From Pelargonium cotyledonis (taxonomy: Eukaryota; Streptophyta; Magnoliopsida; Geraniales; Geraniaceae): a DNA stretch of 24,950 nt. Shown piece by piece: positions 10,901 to 21,499 of the stretch (position 1 is the stretch's first letter; each line of letters starts with the position of its first letter). Position numbers and translations under genes: made by a program. The notes under the pieces are model-generated. The model was given only the letters and a program-made list of their open reading frames with translations, ran no database searches and had not been told where the DNA came from. The stretch spans positions 1 through 24,950 of the forward strand of contig JAYMTA010000716.1 in the NCBI GenBank assembly GCA_036897625.1, given 5' to 3'.

Positions 10901-13132
10901 GCTATACAATATATATAAGGAAATGGGAATCGTAACTTCATTTCAAAACATACTTGATAATATCTTTATTCCACTGTTCGAGGTTACAGTGGATCCAAAT
11001 TCACATCCTCAGTTGCACCTTTTCTTGAATCAGGTACGCAATTCCTTGTTGTGTCTTGGTGTTCATTCTGGTATTCAGCCTTTATGATTTAGTTTACACC
11101 TAAATTATCTAAATAAGATTATCGACGTGTAAAGAACTTGTTGTGGCTGTACTTTATCTCAAGTTGGTTTACCAATTCTCATGCGTATTTGAAGCAAGGT
11201 GTGTTATTGTCTCAACACACAGTATAAGTAAAAGTCGATTGTAAACCGGTGATGGATAGTTTTTATTTATTTATTATTTTTACTTTATTTCCTTTTTATG
11301 AAAATAGTTCGTCCTTTTATTGTGTTCATCCATGTATACATACATGTAGAAACTGCTGGAATATTGTCTGTGGAATCCACAAGAATTATTATCAGAAATC
11401 TTGGAGATATTATGCTTTAGTTATGTTTATGTGTTGCCAGTTTATGTTTTTACCTTCAAACTCTTCCAAATCTCTTTATATTGATTTTCAGGTTGTTGGC
11501 TTGGATTTGGTCGATGATGAAAGCAAGCCTGAAAGACGTCCCACAAAACACATGCCCACACCGTCTCAATGGACCAATGCATTCAATCCTGCATTTTCAT
11601 ACTATGCATATTACTGCTACGCCAATCTTTACACCTTAAATAAGGTATGTACCTTTTAGAAAAATATTTTATTCAAATTAAAAGCCGGACAATTTGACGC
11701 ACTTCTACCTCAATTCACGAGGGGGTGGATTTTTTGGGTTTGGGGTTGCCCAATCTGTTATGCACTTTTACATAGCATCCCGACCCAAAAATTGTTTAGG
11801 GTCTACTTTTACACTCCTAGTCCGCAAAATGCGATTCAGATTTTGATTGCCCGCTGGTTCGGGTCCAAATTGACAGCTCCACATGATAATGTTTTGGATT
11901 TTAAGCATCAAATTGCTGACCAGATAGATTTTTTTTCAGCTTCGTGAGTCCAAGGGCATGACGACTATCAAGTTCCGTCCACATTCTGGGGAGGTAATTA
12001 TTCTAACTATTACTCTTCTTTGATATCAACATTTGCTCTTTTAGTTGGCTCATACATTATGTTTGTATTAGGCTGGCGACATCGATCATCTTGCTGCAAC
12101 CTTTCTTACTGCTCATAACATTGCACACGGGATCAATCTGAGAAAATCTCCCGTTCTTCAATATCTCTATTATCTAGCACAGGTAAGAAGGATAGGTATA
12201 CTCATGATTTTTACACCGACTTGGTTTATATGAAATTTCTAATTTGTTATATTTGATGGATTCTCAACAGATTGGTTTGTGTATGTCCCCTCTGAGCAAC
12301 AACTCTCTATTTTTAGACTATCACCGGAACCCATTTCCTATGTTTTTCCTACGGGGTCTCAATGTGTCGCTCTCTACCGATGATCCACTCCAAATTCATC
12401 TGACAAAAGAACCGTTGGTGGAAGAATATAGCATAGCCGCTTCTGTAATATCTCTCTCTCTCTCTCAGCCCGCTTACTTTTCCTGAATGAGTTATATGCT
12501 TTTTTTATACCCCTCATTTGTCATACAGGTTTGGAAGTTGAGCTCATGTGATTTATGTGAGATTGCTCGCAATTCAGTCTACCAATCCGGTTTCTCCCAT
12601 GCTCTCAAGGTACGACTCATGTCCCGTTTCGGAAGTGAAACAATGGAAATGATACAGATTAATGATTTGTTTTTAATGTTACATAAGCATTGTATCTTGA
12701 GCCTGTCAAATGCTGTTTCAGTCGCACTGGATCGGAAAATCATACTACAAGAGAGGGCCAGATGGAAATGATATCCACAAAACAAACGTTCCTCATATTC
12801 GCTTGGAGTTCCGTCACACAGTATGAGCTTATTTGTGTTCTTTACGACGGCGCTTTCATAATAGAGAATCTGCAAAAATACAAGCCAGATTTTGGGTGCC
12901 CGTGTGTTCGGGTCTAAATAGGTTGCTTTGTGAACAAACATTAGAACTGACACGAATCTAAAATTTCGAATCTAAATCCAGACATTGAACTGACCAATTA
13001 ATGTAATCTAGACGAGAACAAGTGACTAATGACTAATTCAATGAATTTGTTTTCTACTTACAGATTTGGAGAGATGAGATGCGACAGGTTTATCTAGGCA
13101 AACCAAATATTCCCGACGAAGTGGACAGGTGA
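4958..13132 (+). CDS. AMPD: AMP deaminase (plant FAC1/AMPD type), complete, 19 exons
   Basis: Deaminates AMP to IMP in purine metabolism; the Arabidopsis homologue FAC1 is needed for embryo development. Exons: 4958-5321, 6615-6796, 6980-7154, 7686-7864, 7955-8006, 8091-8218, 8354-8533, 8748-8815, 8902-9044, 9731-9792, 10643-10756, 10893-11033, 11492-11644, 11940-11993, 12072-12182, 12271-12444, 12529-12609, 12722-12820, 13064-13132. All introns are GT-AG, and the frame gives 842 aa, close to FAC1 (839 as recalled). Residues about 5-28 form a membrane segment, followed by an acidic then Arg-rich linker. The catalytic domain has DTHVHHSA (H394, H396), RPHSGE (H662) and SLSTDDP (D739), matching the zinc ligands known from FAC1, so the enzyme looks active. 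[16 protein letters not shown] is the conserved plant linker. I chose ATG 4958 (GCGATGG) because it starts the anchor directly; the frame opens earlier only through a GTG. The donor after exon 16 (GTAATA) is weak. Confidence 0.96.
10185..10350. mobile_element. MITE-like element in AMP deaminase intron 10
   Basis: CTAAGGTAGCATTTGGA at 10185-10201 is an inverted repeat of TCCATACGGTACCTTAG at 10334-10350 (14 of 17 pairs). Between them lie several GGGAATC/GATTCC blocks that can also pair (for example GGAATGGGAATC near 10214 and GATTCCCATT-like sequence near 10300). About 166 bp, non-coding. The family is uncertain; the flanking TAA/TTA hints at PIF/Harbinger (Tourist) but is not a clean direct duplication. 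Confidence 0.5.
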
Positions 13133-14157
13133 TCTGCAACTCAAACGCACTCGGTTTATACTCAATTGCTCTTACAGAGTCTGAGCTAGAGGTAACCAAC
13201 ACATATCCTTCCCTAGCTCATTACCTTCTCATTTAAGTAAGGTCACGGTGATAATATCTTTTGGCCTTCATTTGTTGTATTAGTTCTTGCAGTCACGCTC
13301 GCTCACCTCATACACGAAGAATTGGATACAATACCTTACTGCGAAACTTGAAACCCGAATATTGTTCCAGCAAATGCCGATAGCGAACAAAACTCAAAAG
13401 AGGTCTAAATGTGAATCATTACATAAGATTTTGAAAGACCAAGCTATCCTTATTGGTATAGAAACTTGAGTCTAGCATACAGTTCATAGCATACTCACCG
13501 AATAACAAAACTTGTATTAACCCGAGCTTAGGGGTTGGGACAATGTTTGGCGTAAAATCAGTAGAAATTTTGTTGTTTTTACTCCTCAGATGTTAAGACA
13601 TTGTAATATTTCTCCCATAAAGGTGGAAGCTATATTGGCTATGTAAGAACATGCTTTTAGTCTAATTTCTTGGCAATACTTTTGAGAATAACTTCACAAC
13701 TAATTATTTAAGGCAATGTTCTTCATATTTGAATTACAGTGGGAGTCATGCACATTATAATTATCGATTTTCATTTTCATTCCAAATTTTCAACGTGATC
13801 GCTACTTATATGTGTTGATTGTGTGCAGATCTGCTTCTAAATTGATAGTCTATATTGAGTAACTCAATTGGTTTGATCAGTTGGATTGTTTTTGGATTAG
13901 TCAATTTAGGCGAATGTAAAATTTGACCAACTTAACAATATACAAGTCTTTCATGACAAATGCAAACACAACTAGTAAAAACGAGTTGCAGTTCGAGAAA
14001 GAATTATTCAGAAATCTATTTTACAACACTAAACGCCAAACGTTGAACATATCAAAGATCTCTTGAGTTATGTTTAATATATTTTTTTATCTTCTCTAAC
14101 ATGTTCTACTAAGCAACGGGACATATTATTGAAAAATGTTCCTAAGTTCGGAAAAGA

Positions 14158-14163
14158 CACGTG
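14158..14163. promoter_or_regulatory. G-box upstream of CHLG
   Basis: CACGTG within GACACGTGCG lies about 360 bp upstream of the CHLG start codon. G-boxes bind bZIP and PIF/HY5-type factors and are typical of light-regulated tetrapyrrole genes. Regulation here is inferred from the motif alone. Confidence 0.5.
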
Positions 14164-14438
14164 CGATTTTTGCACCAACTTCTTTTGACTTTGGACCTCG
14201 TAGGCAATTATAGATGGAGAGTCATGTGCTTCCATGATATTGGGCTGCATGGGCTACCCATACTTCCACCGAATAAGAAAATAAGAAACGACAACCAATC
14301 ATACGGTGCCAAGTAAAGTAATACCGTAGAACCGAGCACACTCGATAAAAACAGCGCCATAACCCGCTCTCTAGTCTCTTGCACAGTGAGTGACCACTGA
14401 CAAATAAACACACCCCGAAACCTGTGAACCGTTAGGTG

Positions 14439-14474
14439 ATGTTATCAAACTATCATCACTCCATCCTCTGCTAA
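14439..14474 (+). promoter_or_regulatory. Upstream ORF (11 codons) before CHLG
   Basis: ATG at 14439 opens a frame reading MLSNYHHSILC that stops at TAA 14472-14474, 48 bp before the CHLG start. It matters only if transcription starts upstream of 14439, which the sequence does not settle. The leader in front of the CHLG ATG is AC- and CT-rich. Confidence 0.4.
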
Positions 14475-14522
14475 TCTCTGAAGCCTCCAAAAAAAGGAGA
14501 AAAACCACAAATATCTTCTTCA

Positions 14523-17500
14523 ATGGCGTCTCTGGTACTAAACACAGTCTCGTCCCCAAGGTTTTCGAGCATAAACAACGGCCAAATTCGAACTCAACCT
14601 GTCCTCCGTCCCGTTTCCGTCTCGCTCCCCAGTGAGTCCACTCGCATAGTTTCTTGCTTAGGAAAAAAATGGATACAATTTCTCTCTCTCAAATTCTACT
14701 AGACATTTTAGCTTCATTTTTGTTGTATCTGTTCTGTTTTCAGTTTTTAACTGCATGTACTGAACGATTTGTTTATGCTTGAGCTCTCATTTTGATGAAA
14801 TTTGTGTTCTGTTTAGGGCGCAGATTTGCGATTAGAGCAGCTGAGACGGAGACAGATGGAGGTCTTTTTATTTATTTCAAATATTACTTGTTTATTTATT
14901 TATTTATTTGGTGAAATGTAGAGGTTATGCGGTGGATAGTAAAGAAAAATGCTTCTGCTGTTTTTTGTTTTTGTTGTTTGAATTGTAGTTTTGTGTGTTT
15001 ATGTTATGACAGTTAAATCTAAGGTACCAGATAAGGCGCCAGCTGCTGGTGGATCCAGCATTAACCAGCTTCTTGGAATCAAAGGCGCTGCTCAAGAATC
15101 TGTGAGGAATTTATTGAATTTTTTTGTTTAAATGTTACTATTTCAGTATAGTTTGTGTTGAAGTGTGAGGGAACTGGATAGAAATGCAGCCGAAAAACAA
15201 GGGACATTTAAGGAAATGGGTTTCACGTATCCAAGTGCACACTTTGGAATTGATTCTGTTTATTTTCATTTCCTTTCCAAGATTTGCCAAGGACAGTTTT
15301 AGTCTAGGATACTGGCTTGGTGCTGAGGAATATATATATCTTTGTTGAGGAAAAAGAGGAGGTCGAGTGGATGTGTCCTAGACTCCTAGCAAATGACATC
15401 GTAGTTGATCTTTAGTAGGTTTGTAGCATCCTTTCAAGAAATGTAATCTTTGTGACTCCCTTGGCCATCAGAATTATGTTTAGTAAATCATCTAAGGTTA
15501 TATTTGGCATAAACTTTGTGAATTCTACAATCACTATAGGTCGAGTGGGTTTTTCCTAGCAAATGACGTCATAGTTAATCTTAAGTCGTTAATTGAATCC
15601 TCTTTGTAGTCTTTGTGACTTCCTTGGCCATCAGCACTATATATGTTCCATACATCAACTAAGATTATGTTTGGCATAAAAATTTAATTATTGAATTTTA
15701 TCATCACAATATGGGAACGATGACCCAAAGCTAGTTAAGCCTCACTCTCTATTCTTGGAATTAAGGGCATGCCAAGCCATTGAAAGTTACAAGATGTTTT
15801 AAACAACAGTTGACTGTGTGATTTTTTTCAGAATATATGGAAAATTCGTCTTCAACTTACGAAGCCCGTTACTTGGCCTCCGCTGGTATGGGGAGTGGTT
15901 TGTGGGGCTGCTGCTTCCGGTAATTAGTTTTTTGCGTATCTATCACCTCTTCAACATTTATTAGATGTAATTGTATTAAGGTATCGCACATCAAGCATAG
16001 TGCAACAATAGATGTGTTGATATGGGTTATGAGAGCATGTTTGTTGCCTAGCATATTAAAATAACTGTATGTTTTTGTATCATGCTACTCATTTACTGAG
16101 TGCATTTATGATGTTTACCTTCAGTAAGAGTCTCCATTATAATTTATCATTTTTTTGTGCAATAATCAATATGCTCAAACTGCAGGGAACTTCCACTGGA
16201 CTCCGGAGGATGTTGCCAAGTCAATTCTCTGCATGATTATGTCTGGTCCGTGTCTCACTGGCTATACACAGGTGTTGTTCCCATGGTTGCAGAGTTTGAA
16301 CTTTCTTTTGACATGATGGCATCCTCAAACTCAGATTACCTAACTTGTCTGTGTATTTAACTTTTGTAGACACTTAACGATTGGTACGACCGAGAAATTG
16401 ACGCGATTAACGAACCTTACCGTCCAATTCCTTCAGGAGCAATATCTGAAAATGATGTATGTATTGTAGCAAACTTGAAGTGCATTTGTGCAAGTATCAT
16501 TTGCCAATACCATTTCAATGTTTATATTTGTTGCACTCTCAGGTGATCACCCAAATCTGGGTGCTGTTTTTAGGAGGTATAGGCATAGCTGGTATATTGG
16601 ACGTGTGGGTAAGTGATTTGAACATGCAATGCTTGCTTTTAGCTGTAATCTCTTAAGAGGAATTTTCAGTTTCTAATTTATTGTCCTTTGTAGGCAGGGC
16701 ATGACTTTCCTACGATATTTTACCTTGCTCTTGGTGGGTCTTTGCTCTCATATATATACTCTGCTCCACCCCTGAAGGTAGTTTTTTCTTTCCGTGATTT
16801 ATTCAAAGCTTCTATTTGTGAAATCTGATTAAACCCTGATGAAGTTCAAATTTGGCCGCAGCTGAAACAGAATGGATGGATTGGTAATTTTGCCCTGGGT
16901 GCAAGTTATATTAGCTTGCCATGGTATGATATCCTTATTCTGTCTATCCTTGGTAACCTTAGCATAAAGTAAACAATTTAGCGAACTATCTGACATCACT
17001 GATATCAATTGACTCAATAACTTTATACTGCCATGACCTTTTAAGGAGGATATGTTGTGTATGTACCCTTTCTTGTAAAGATTATTGATGGAACCTTTTA
17101 TTCGTACATTTAACCAAGGATTAATATGATTGGATTAATATTTAGTCTGTTTTTCTAGTCTAAAGTTATTTAATTCGCTAATTTTTTTTTAGACTTCCAT
17201 TTCCTGTTTAGTAATCCCATTTGATTTCATATTACAGGTGGGCTGGTCAAGCTTTGTTCGGTACCCTTACACCTGACGTAGTTGTTCTGACACTATTGTA
17301 CAGCATAGCCGGAGTATGTGGCTTCTGTTCCTTGATCATTGTCTTGATGCTGTTTACATAATTAACATGATCCAATTTACTGTATAATCTTCTTTCGCTA
17401 TTTCCACATTTCAGCTAGGTATTGCCATTGTAAATGACTTCAAAAGTGTTGAAGGGGATAGGGCACTTGGACTTCAGGTTTTCACTGTTCTTTGTTGCAT

Positions 17501-19051
17501 ATTTGTATACAAACTTGCTTATCAATCTTGAAAATAGCAATCTAAAAGATTTGTACGCCGGTTGAACCAACAGTCACTTCCGGTAGCTTTTGGATCTGAA
17601 ACTGCTAAATGGATATGTGTTGGCGCTATTGACATAACCCAGTTGTCCGTGGCTGGTAAATTACTTGAACTAACTGTACCATTAAAAACATAAGCATATT
17701 GTGGAATGTATTTGATTGGAGTCCATTGGTGTTATATATTGATGATTGCAGGTTATCTGCTGGCATCTGGTAAACCGTATTATGCCTTAGCTCTAGTTGC
17801 TTTGATCGCTCCACAAATATTTTTTCAGGTGAAGCAATCTCTTTGTAGACTCAAAATTTGATTTAAAATTATATAGGTGAATTGAATACATTTGACATGA
17901 TTAAGTGTATAAGCACTAGTGCTAATGCGTATTTGTATGCGTGCTTGTGGCGTGATTAATTGTATAAAGTACTCTTCTAACTCTGGTTCCTTTGATTTCA
18001 TCTCTGCAGTTCAAGTACTTCCTCAAAGACCCTGTAAAGTATGATGTCAAATATCAGGTAATGATTCTCTCTTTTTTTTTCTTTTTTTTCTTTTTTTTAA
18101 ATCCCTTAAGTCCCACAAATAACAAGATCTTGCTAAAGTTAGAATGTCTTAAAGACCATACTAGGGTTTAAATTGGTCCATGACAGGTCACTAGTTTGAC
18201 CGGTGGGTCAAACCCATGCCATATCATATCACTAGTTTTTTTCATCAGAAAGCAACGGTTTGGATATGAGTGCTGTTTAGCTATGAACTGGACCGACCTG
18301 GTCCTGGTCAGCTGTCTTGAACTCTCGATAATATTTAGTCTGTCATGTGATACTGTCCTTCATAGTGTGGTGAGTCCCTACTCCCAAGTGCCACATCACC
18401 AATTTTGATACGAGCTGTTGGCTATTTTCCAGACTAGCAATTCTAATTTCGGGTTTGTTTTAGCGGGCTTGGGTTAAATAAGCCTAAGCCTAACTTGATT
18501 CACAAGTGGTGTGGATTCGTGTATGTTGAGGGATTGTCATGGAAATGCTAGTGTTGAGTGCGGATTGCCTGACCCAATCCATTACTCAAGTAAATTTTGT
18601 GTGACCTGAACCTGTAAAACCGTGGGTTAGATTTTTGGCACGAGTGAGTTTGGACCAAAATTGCTAGAGTCCATCTTTGATGGTGTGAGATAGACCTGGC
18701 AAAAAAAACTCGATTTCATATTTTACAGCCCATTTTTCAGCCATAATCTTTCCCCTATCTTTTCCCCTACGTGGGGAGACATGTTAGAAATGACAAAAAG
18801 TTACCGTGCATCTTTCAGCCCGGCCCATGTAGGCAGGCATTGCCAAGTTTAGAGTGAGAGTCCTAGAAGATGGTATATATATATAATGTCTCACACAGTT
18901 ATAGGACATTACATTACTATATCATAGTATCATATTTCAGGTACAAGCATTGTATTGTTAGATTAATTGTGTTTTGCTAAATTTTCAGGCCAGTGCTCAA
19001 CCATTTCTTGTGCTTGGACTTCTAGTTACTGCTCTAGCAACTAGCCACTGA
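14523..19051 (+). CDS. CHLG: Chlorophyll synthase, chloroplastic, complete, 15 exons
   Basis: Joins geranylgeranyl or phytyl diphosphate to chlorophyllide in plastid membranes, the last step of chlorophyll synthesis. Exons: 14523-14631, 14817-14861, 15013-15101, 15832-15919, 16186-16271, 16370-16456, 16543-16608, 16694-16777, 16862-16923, 17238-17313, 17415-17477, 17574-17655, 17752-17828, 18010-18057, 18989-19051. Every join keeps frame and gives 374 aa. Residues 1 to about 44 are a Ser/Arg-rich transit peptide ending near RRRFAIRA. The UbiA prenyltransferase domain follows, with the first Asp-rich motif NDWYDREIDAINEPYRPIPS (N142-D150 core) and the second, NDFKSVEGD (271-279), among hydrophobic helices. 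The sequence closely follows Arabidopsis CHLG as recalled (SSINQLLGIKGA, KPVTWPPLVWGVV, FKYFLKDPVKYDVKYQASA). The exon 2 donor (GTCTTT) is weak, but only this join matches the family. Confidence 0.96.
18130..18890. other. Repeat-like filler in the last CHLG intron
   Basis: Intron 14 (18058-18988) is the longest of the gene. It holds a T/C tract (about 18069-18098) and a short palindrome, GTTTGACC and GGTCAAAC around GGT at about 18194-18212. GGTCC/GGACC-rich sequence of the kind found in old plant repeats follows. No coding sequence and no clear element ends are seen. Confidence 0.4.
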
Positions 19052-19074
19052 TCTTCACAAGTCACTCTCCAAGT

Positions 19075-19101
19075 GAGAGAGAGAGAGAGAGAGAGAGAGA
19101 G
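19075..19101. repeat. (GA)n microsatellite in the CHLG 3' UTR
   Basis: A pure GA run of 27 nt begins 24 bp after the CHLG stop codon, so it is probably transcribed in the 3' UTR. The rest of 19102-19497 is AT-rich, without genes, and should hold the polyadenylation site. Confidence 0.85.
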
Positions 19102-19636
19102 TAAATGTCCAGACTAGAAGAAAAAGCATTAAAATTTGCATACCATAATTCAAAGGCTAAAAAAAATACTGCAAAGGTATGCTAAGCTTTTTGGCTTGGA
19201 GTTAGTACATTTATAATGAAATTTAGCCAATTTTTGTTTGGTAATTTGGTATGCATGTAATATAAGTTCTTGCAATTTGGCACTCACCACTTTGTCTTGT
19301 CACTCCTGACTTGCCTTACAAGGCAAGTTTCTTTCCTCAGATGGTTGGATCATTGAGATGTATTTGTATTAGAGCTATAAAATTAAATTAGTTCAATTGG
19401 GATTATCTTAGTGCACAGTAGTAAATGGAAAGATATAGAAACATTCTGGGCAGCTAATTTGTATTTGGTTAATATTTAAGAAAACACTTGTCCAAATCAA
19501 ATGTCTAACCAGAGTCAAGACTTATTAGAATTTTATAAACGTTCCAAGACCCAAAATGCTTATTTATGTATAATAGCATTTTGGCTTAAACAACAAAACA
19601 AAAACACAACACAAGACTCTTATTACACCACCCGTC

Positions 19637-20345
19637 TTAAAAAGGGCAAAACCGGGGGCGACCGTCTCCGACCCCAGACCTGCCGGTGGCGTTACGGCCT
19701 CCGGCTGGGCGGCCGACTCCACTGTCATCGGCATCACCTGTTCCGGTGGCGGCACCACCAGCTCCAAATTCTTGGTAGCCGAACTGTTGATCCTTTGGTT
19801 GGTCATCAAAACCTCCCTCTCATCTGCTGGCTTTGGCCGCCTCCTTGTTGCTGGTGGAAAGGCTGTTGTGCTTGTCCACGGTTGAACTCTGAATTTCAAC
19901 AAAATTACATTAGACCCCAAAAAATATTTGAGTTTTTTAGGTAAAACATAAAATGTGACAAATTTTATTGAGGATGCTAACAAACTCTTTGACTGTTATA
20001 ATATCAGGCTCACATGATAAAACTCAAACACCATTTTATTTGAAAAAAAAAATCTACTATAGACTCGACAACGATAAGAAAGCGTATTAATCGACTCTCG
20101 AACATGAGACTTTTGGAGGAGCAAACACTTTATGCCAATTGCTCCGATGATAGTTGGTGACTCGACACTATTGGCAGAGCAGCATAAGAATTTTCTGTCC
20201 AACCCTAAAGTTACGAGTTCGAGGAACCTCAAAAAGACGGTCTAGATGTGTGTGGTAATTAATAGCATCCAAAAGCAGCCAGGCCTCCAATGTCTCCTCG
20301 TCCAGGCCTCCTCTGTTGGCCTTGCTGTCCCTGATTTGATGCCAT
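19637..20345 (-). pseudogene. Broken copy of the Gln/Gly-rich small protein gene
   Basis: Exon 1 begins at ATG 20345 (MASNQGQQGQQRRPGRGDIGG) and matches the intact copy to about GDIGG. It then loses similarity and ends at TAA after 28 codons, with no donor where the intact copy has one. Exon 2 similarity starts at 19888 after a conserved acceptor (GAAATTCAG). Its frame, FNRGQAQQPFHQQQ and on to QQMR, is broken near 19815 by four extra bases relative to the intact copy. The alternate frame then carries FDDQPKDQQFGYQEFGAG to a TAA at 19637-19639. The TATA box and ABRE are kept. It may still be transcribed, but a full protein is unlikely unless splicing has changed. The sequence after the frame break is still recognisably similar, so the damage looks fairly young. 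Confidence 0.75.
20042..20155 (-). mobile_element. tRNA-derived SINE-like insert in the broken copy
   Basis: On the - strand an A-box-like TGGCATAAAGTG (20137-20126) is followed 34 nt later by a B-box-like GTTCGAGAGTC (20103-20093). A pure T run at 20052-20043 comes after that. This layout (internal Pol III promoter, then a simple tail) suits a plant tRNA-derived SINE. The 5' boundary is uncertain and no target duplication was identified. It has no counterpart in the intact copy. Confidence 0.45.
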
Positions 20346-20434
20346 TTTTGTTCTCTCCACACACAATTTGATCTTCTTCTTCTTCTTTTTGGTTCTTGTT
20401 TTGCTCTATGTATCAACTAAGCTGGGTCCATAGA

Positions 20435-20654
20435 TATTTATAGAAGAAGAGCACGGTACAAAAACAACAAAAACTCTATATCAATGAAGAGACACGTGTC
20501 CAGAGCTGAGGCGTGGTTCATGGGACACGCATGCACGTATCTGCGTTTTGTTGCGTATATCTGTAACCGGAGCGACACGATACCTCTGGTCGATCGGTCG
20601 TACGAACCGCAGTAGATACGACGATCATTCTGGATATGTGTATGCATTGCATGC
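20435..20654 (-). promoter_or_regulatory. Promoter of the broken copy: TATA, ABRE/G-box, RY motifs
   Basis: On the - strand CTATAAATA (20443-20435) lies about 90 bp upstream of the ATG. Upstream are a perfect palindromic ABRE/G-box, GACACGTGTC (20491-20500), and an RY motif fused to an ACGT core, GCATGCACGT (20529-20538). A further RY-type GCATGC lies at 20649-20654. ABRE plus RY is the known signature of ABI5/ABI3/FUS3 seed genes. The block at 20569-20602 is shared with the intact copy. Confidence 0.6.
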
Positions 20655-21482
20655 CCCGCGGTTGTGTGACCAAAAAGGTCAATTTCACGTTTACAAAGGT
20701 GGTGTGGTGGCGTTGGTGGATAGAGGTGTTGAATTGCGTGGATTTATCTGCTCCGAGACATTTGAAATTTGATTCGACTTGCAAAATCCATTTGATTTGA
20801 TCTACATTGGCATGGCCATTGCCATCTCGCCAACATCAATAGTCTTGCACATCTCCACCACAACTCATCATCAGTAATTGTCGCTAGGAGTCTAATCGAT
20901 TCAACACATCTCAAAGTTAACTTAGTTCAAAATTACTATCTTGCATATAGGTCTCAGAATCTGAACTTTAAAAAATCTCAGCTCTATTATAGTTTTAATC
21001 ATATAAAAGTTTGGTGATACTCAAAACAACACGTTTTACCCTGAACTTTCGTATGCTTTCAATGAAAGACATCGATCATCTGAAATTAAGCTACCTAAGA
21101 TTTTTGACAACACATGTACATGTTTCATTCGGTTTGCCATATGCTCTATCTAATACTTTAATGTATTATATATAGAACAAGAACAAGACTAAATTTAGAA
21201 TGAAGAACAGCTCATAAAATACCAATATCTCAAAAACATTACACTGATTCAGAAGAAAATGTCTAACCAAAGTCAGACTTATTCATTATTAAAAGCTGAA
21301 AACATTCCAAGACCCAAAATGCTACATAAAATAGGCATTTTGTCTTTGGCTCGAACAAAAAAGAAAGACACAACAACAACAACTACAACAACAACAACAC
21401 TCTAATACGCGTATCCGCCTCTTAGCTAATCGGAGGCACTACATAGATAGATAGATATAGCTACTACATATATAGATATTCA

Positions 21483-21492
21483 TTTATTTATT
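21483..21492 (-). terminator. Polyadenylation signal of the intact small gene
   Basis: On the - strand AATAAATAAA begins 8 bp after the stop codon at 21500. It is a canonical plant near-upstream element, though unusually close to the stop; the real cleavage site may lie further on, in the conserved flank at about 21257-21400. Confidence 0.45.
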
Positions 21493-21499
21493 GTAAGAT

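Larger units (their letters stand above)
13133..14522. other. AMP deaminase 3' region and CHLG promoter region
   Basis: After the TGA at 13130-13132 comes a probable 3' UTR. No strong AATAAA signal stands out, and A/T-rich stretches near 13600 could serve. From about 13740 the sequence is AT-rich without coding potential. The upstream region of the chlorophyll synthase gene holds a G-box (14158), a CCAAT motif (about 14296) and a short upstream ORF (14439). Antisense ORFs at 14208-14559 look like chance. Confidence 0.6.

Noticed and set aside
11680-11890. GC-richer patch in AMP deaminase intron 13, and GTTCGGGTC-like words also in intron 18 (about 12905)
   Set aside because: Looks like old repeat debris, but no ends, coding sequence or reliable alignment could be shown by eye.
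12579-12953. 124-codon - strand ORF
   Set aside because: It crosses AMP deaminase exons 17 and 18 and the introns beside them; no family features.
19501-19944. 147-codon + strand ORF
   Set aside because: It is antisense to exon 2 of the broken small gene and its product looks like a shadow of the Q/G-rich codons.
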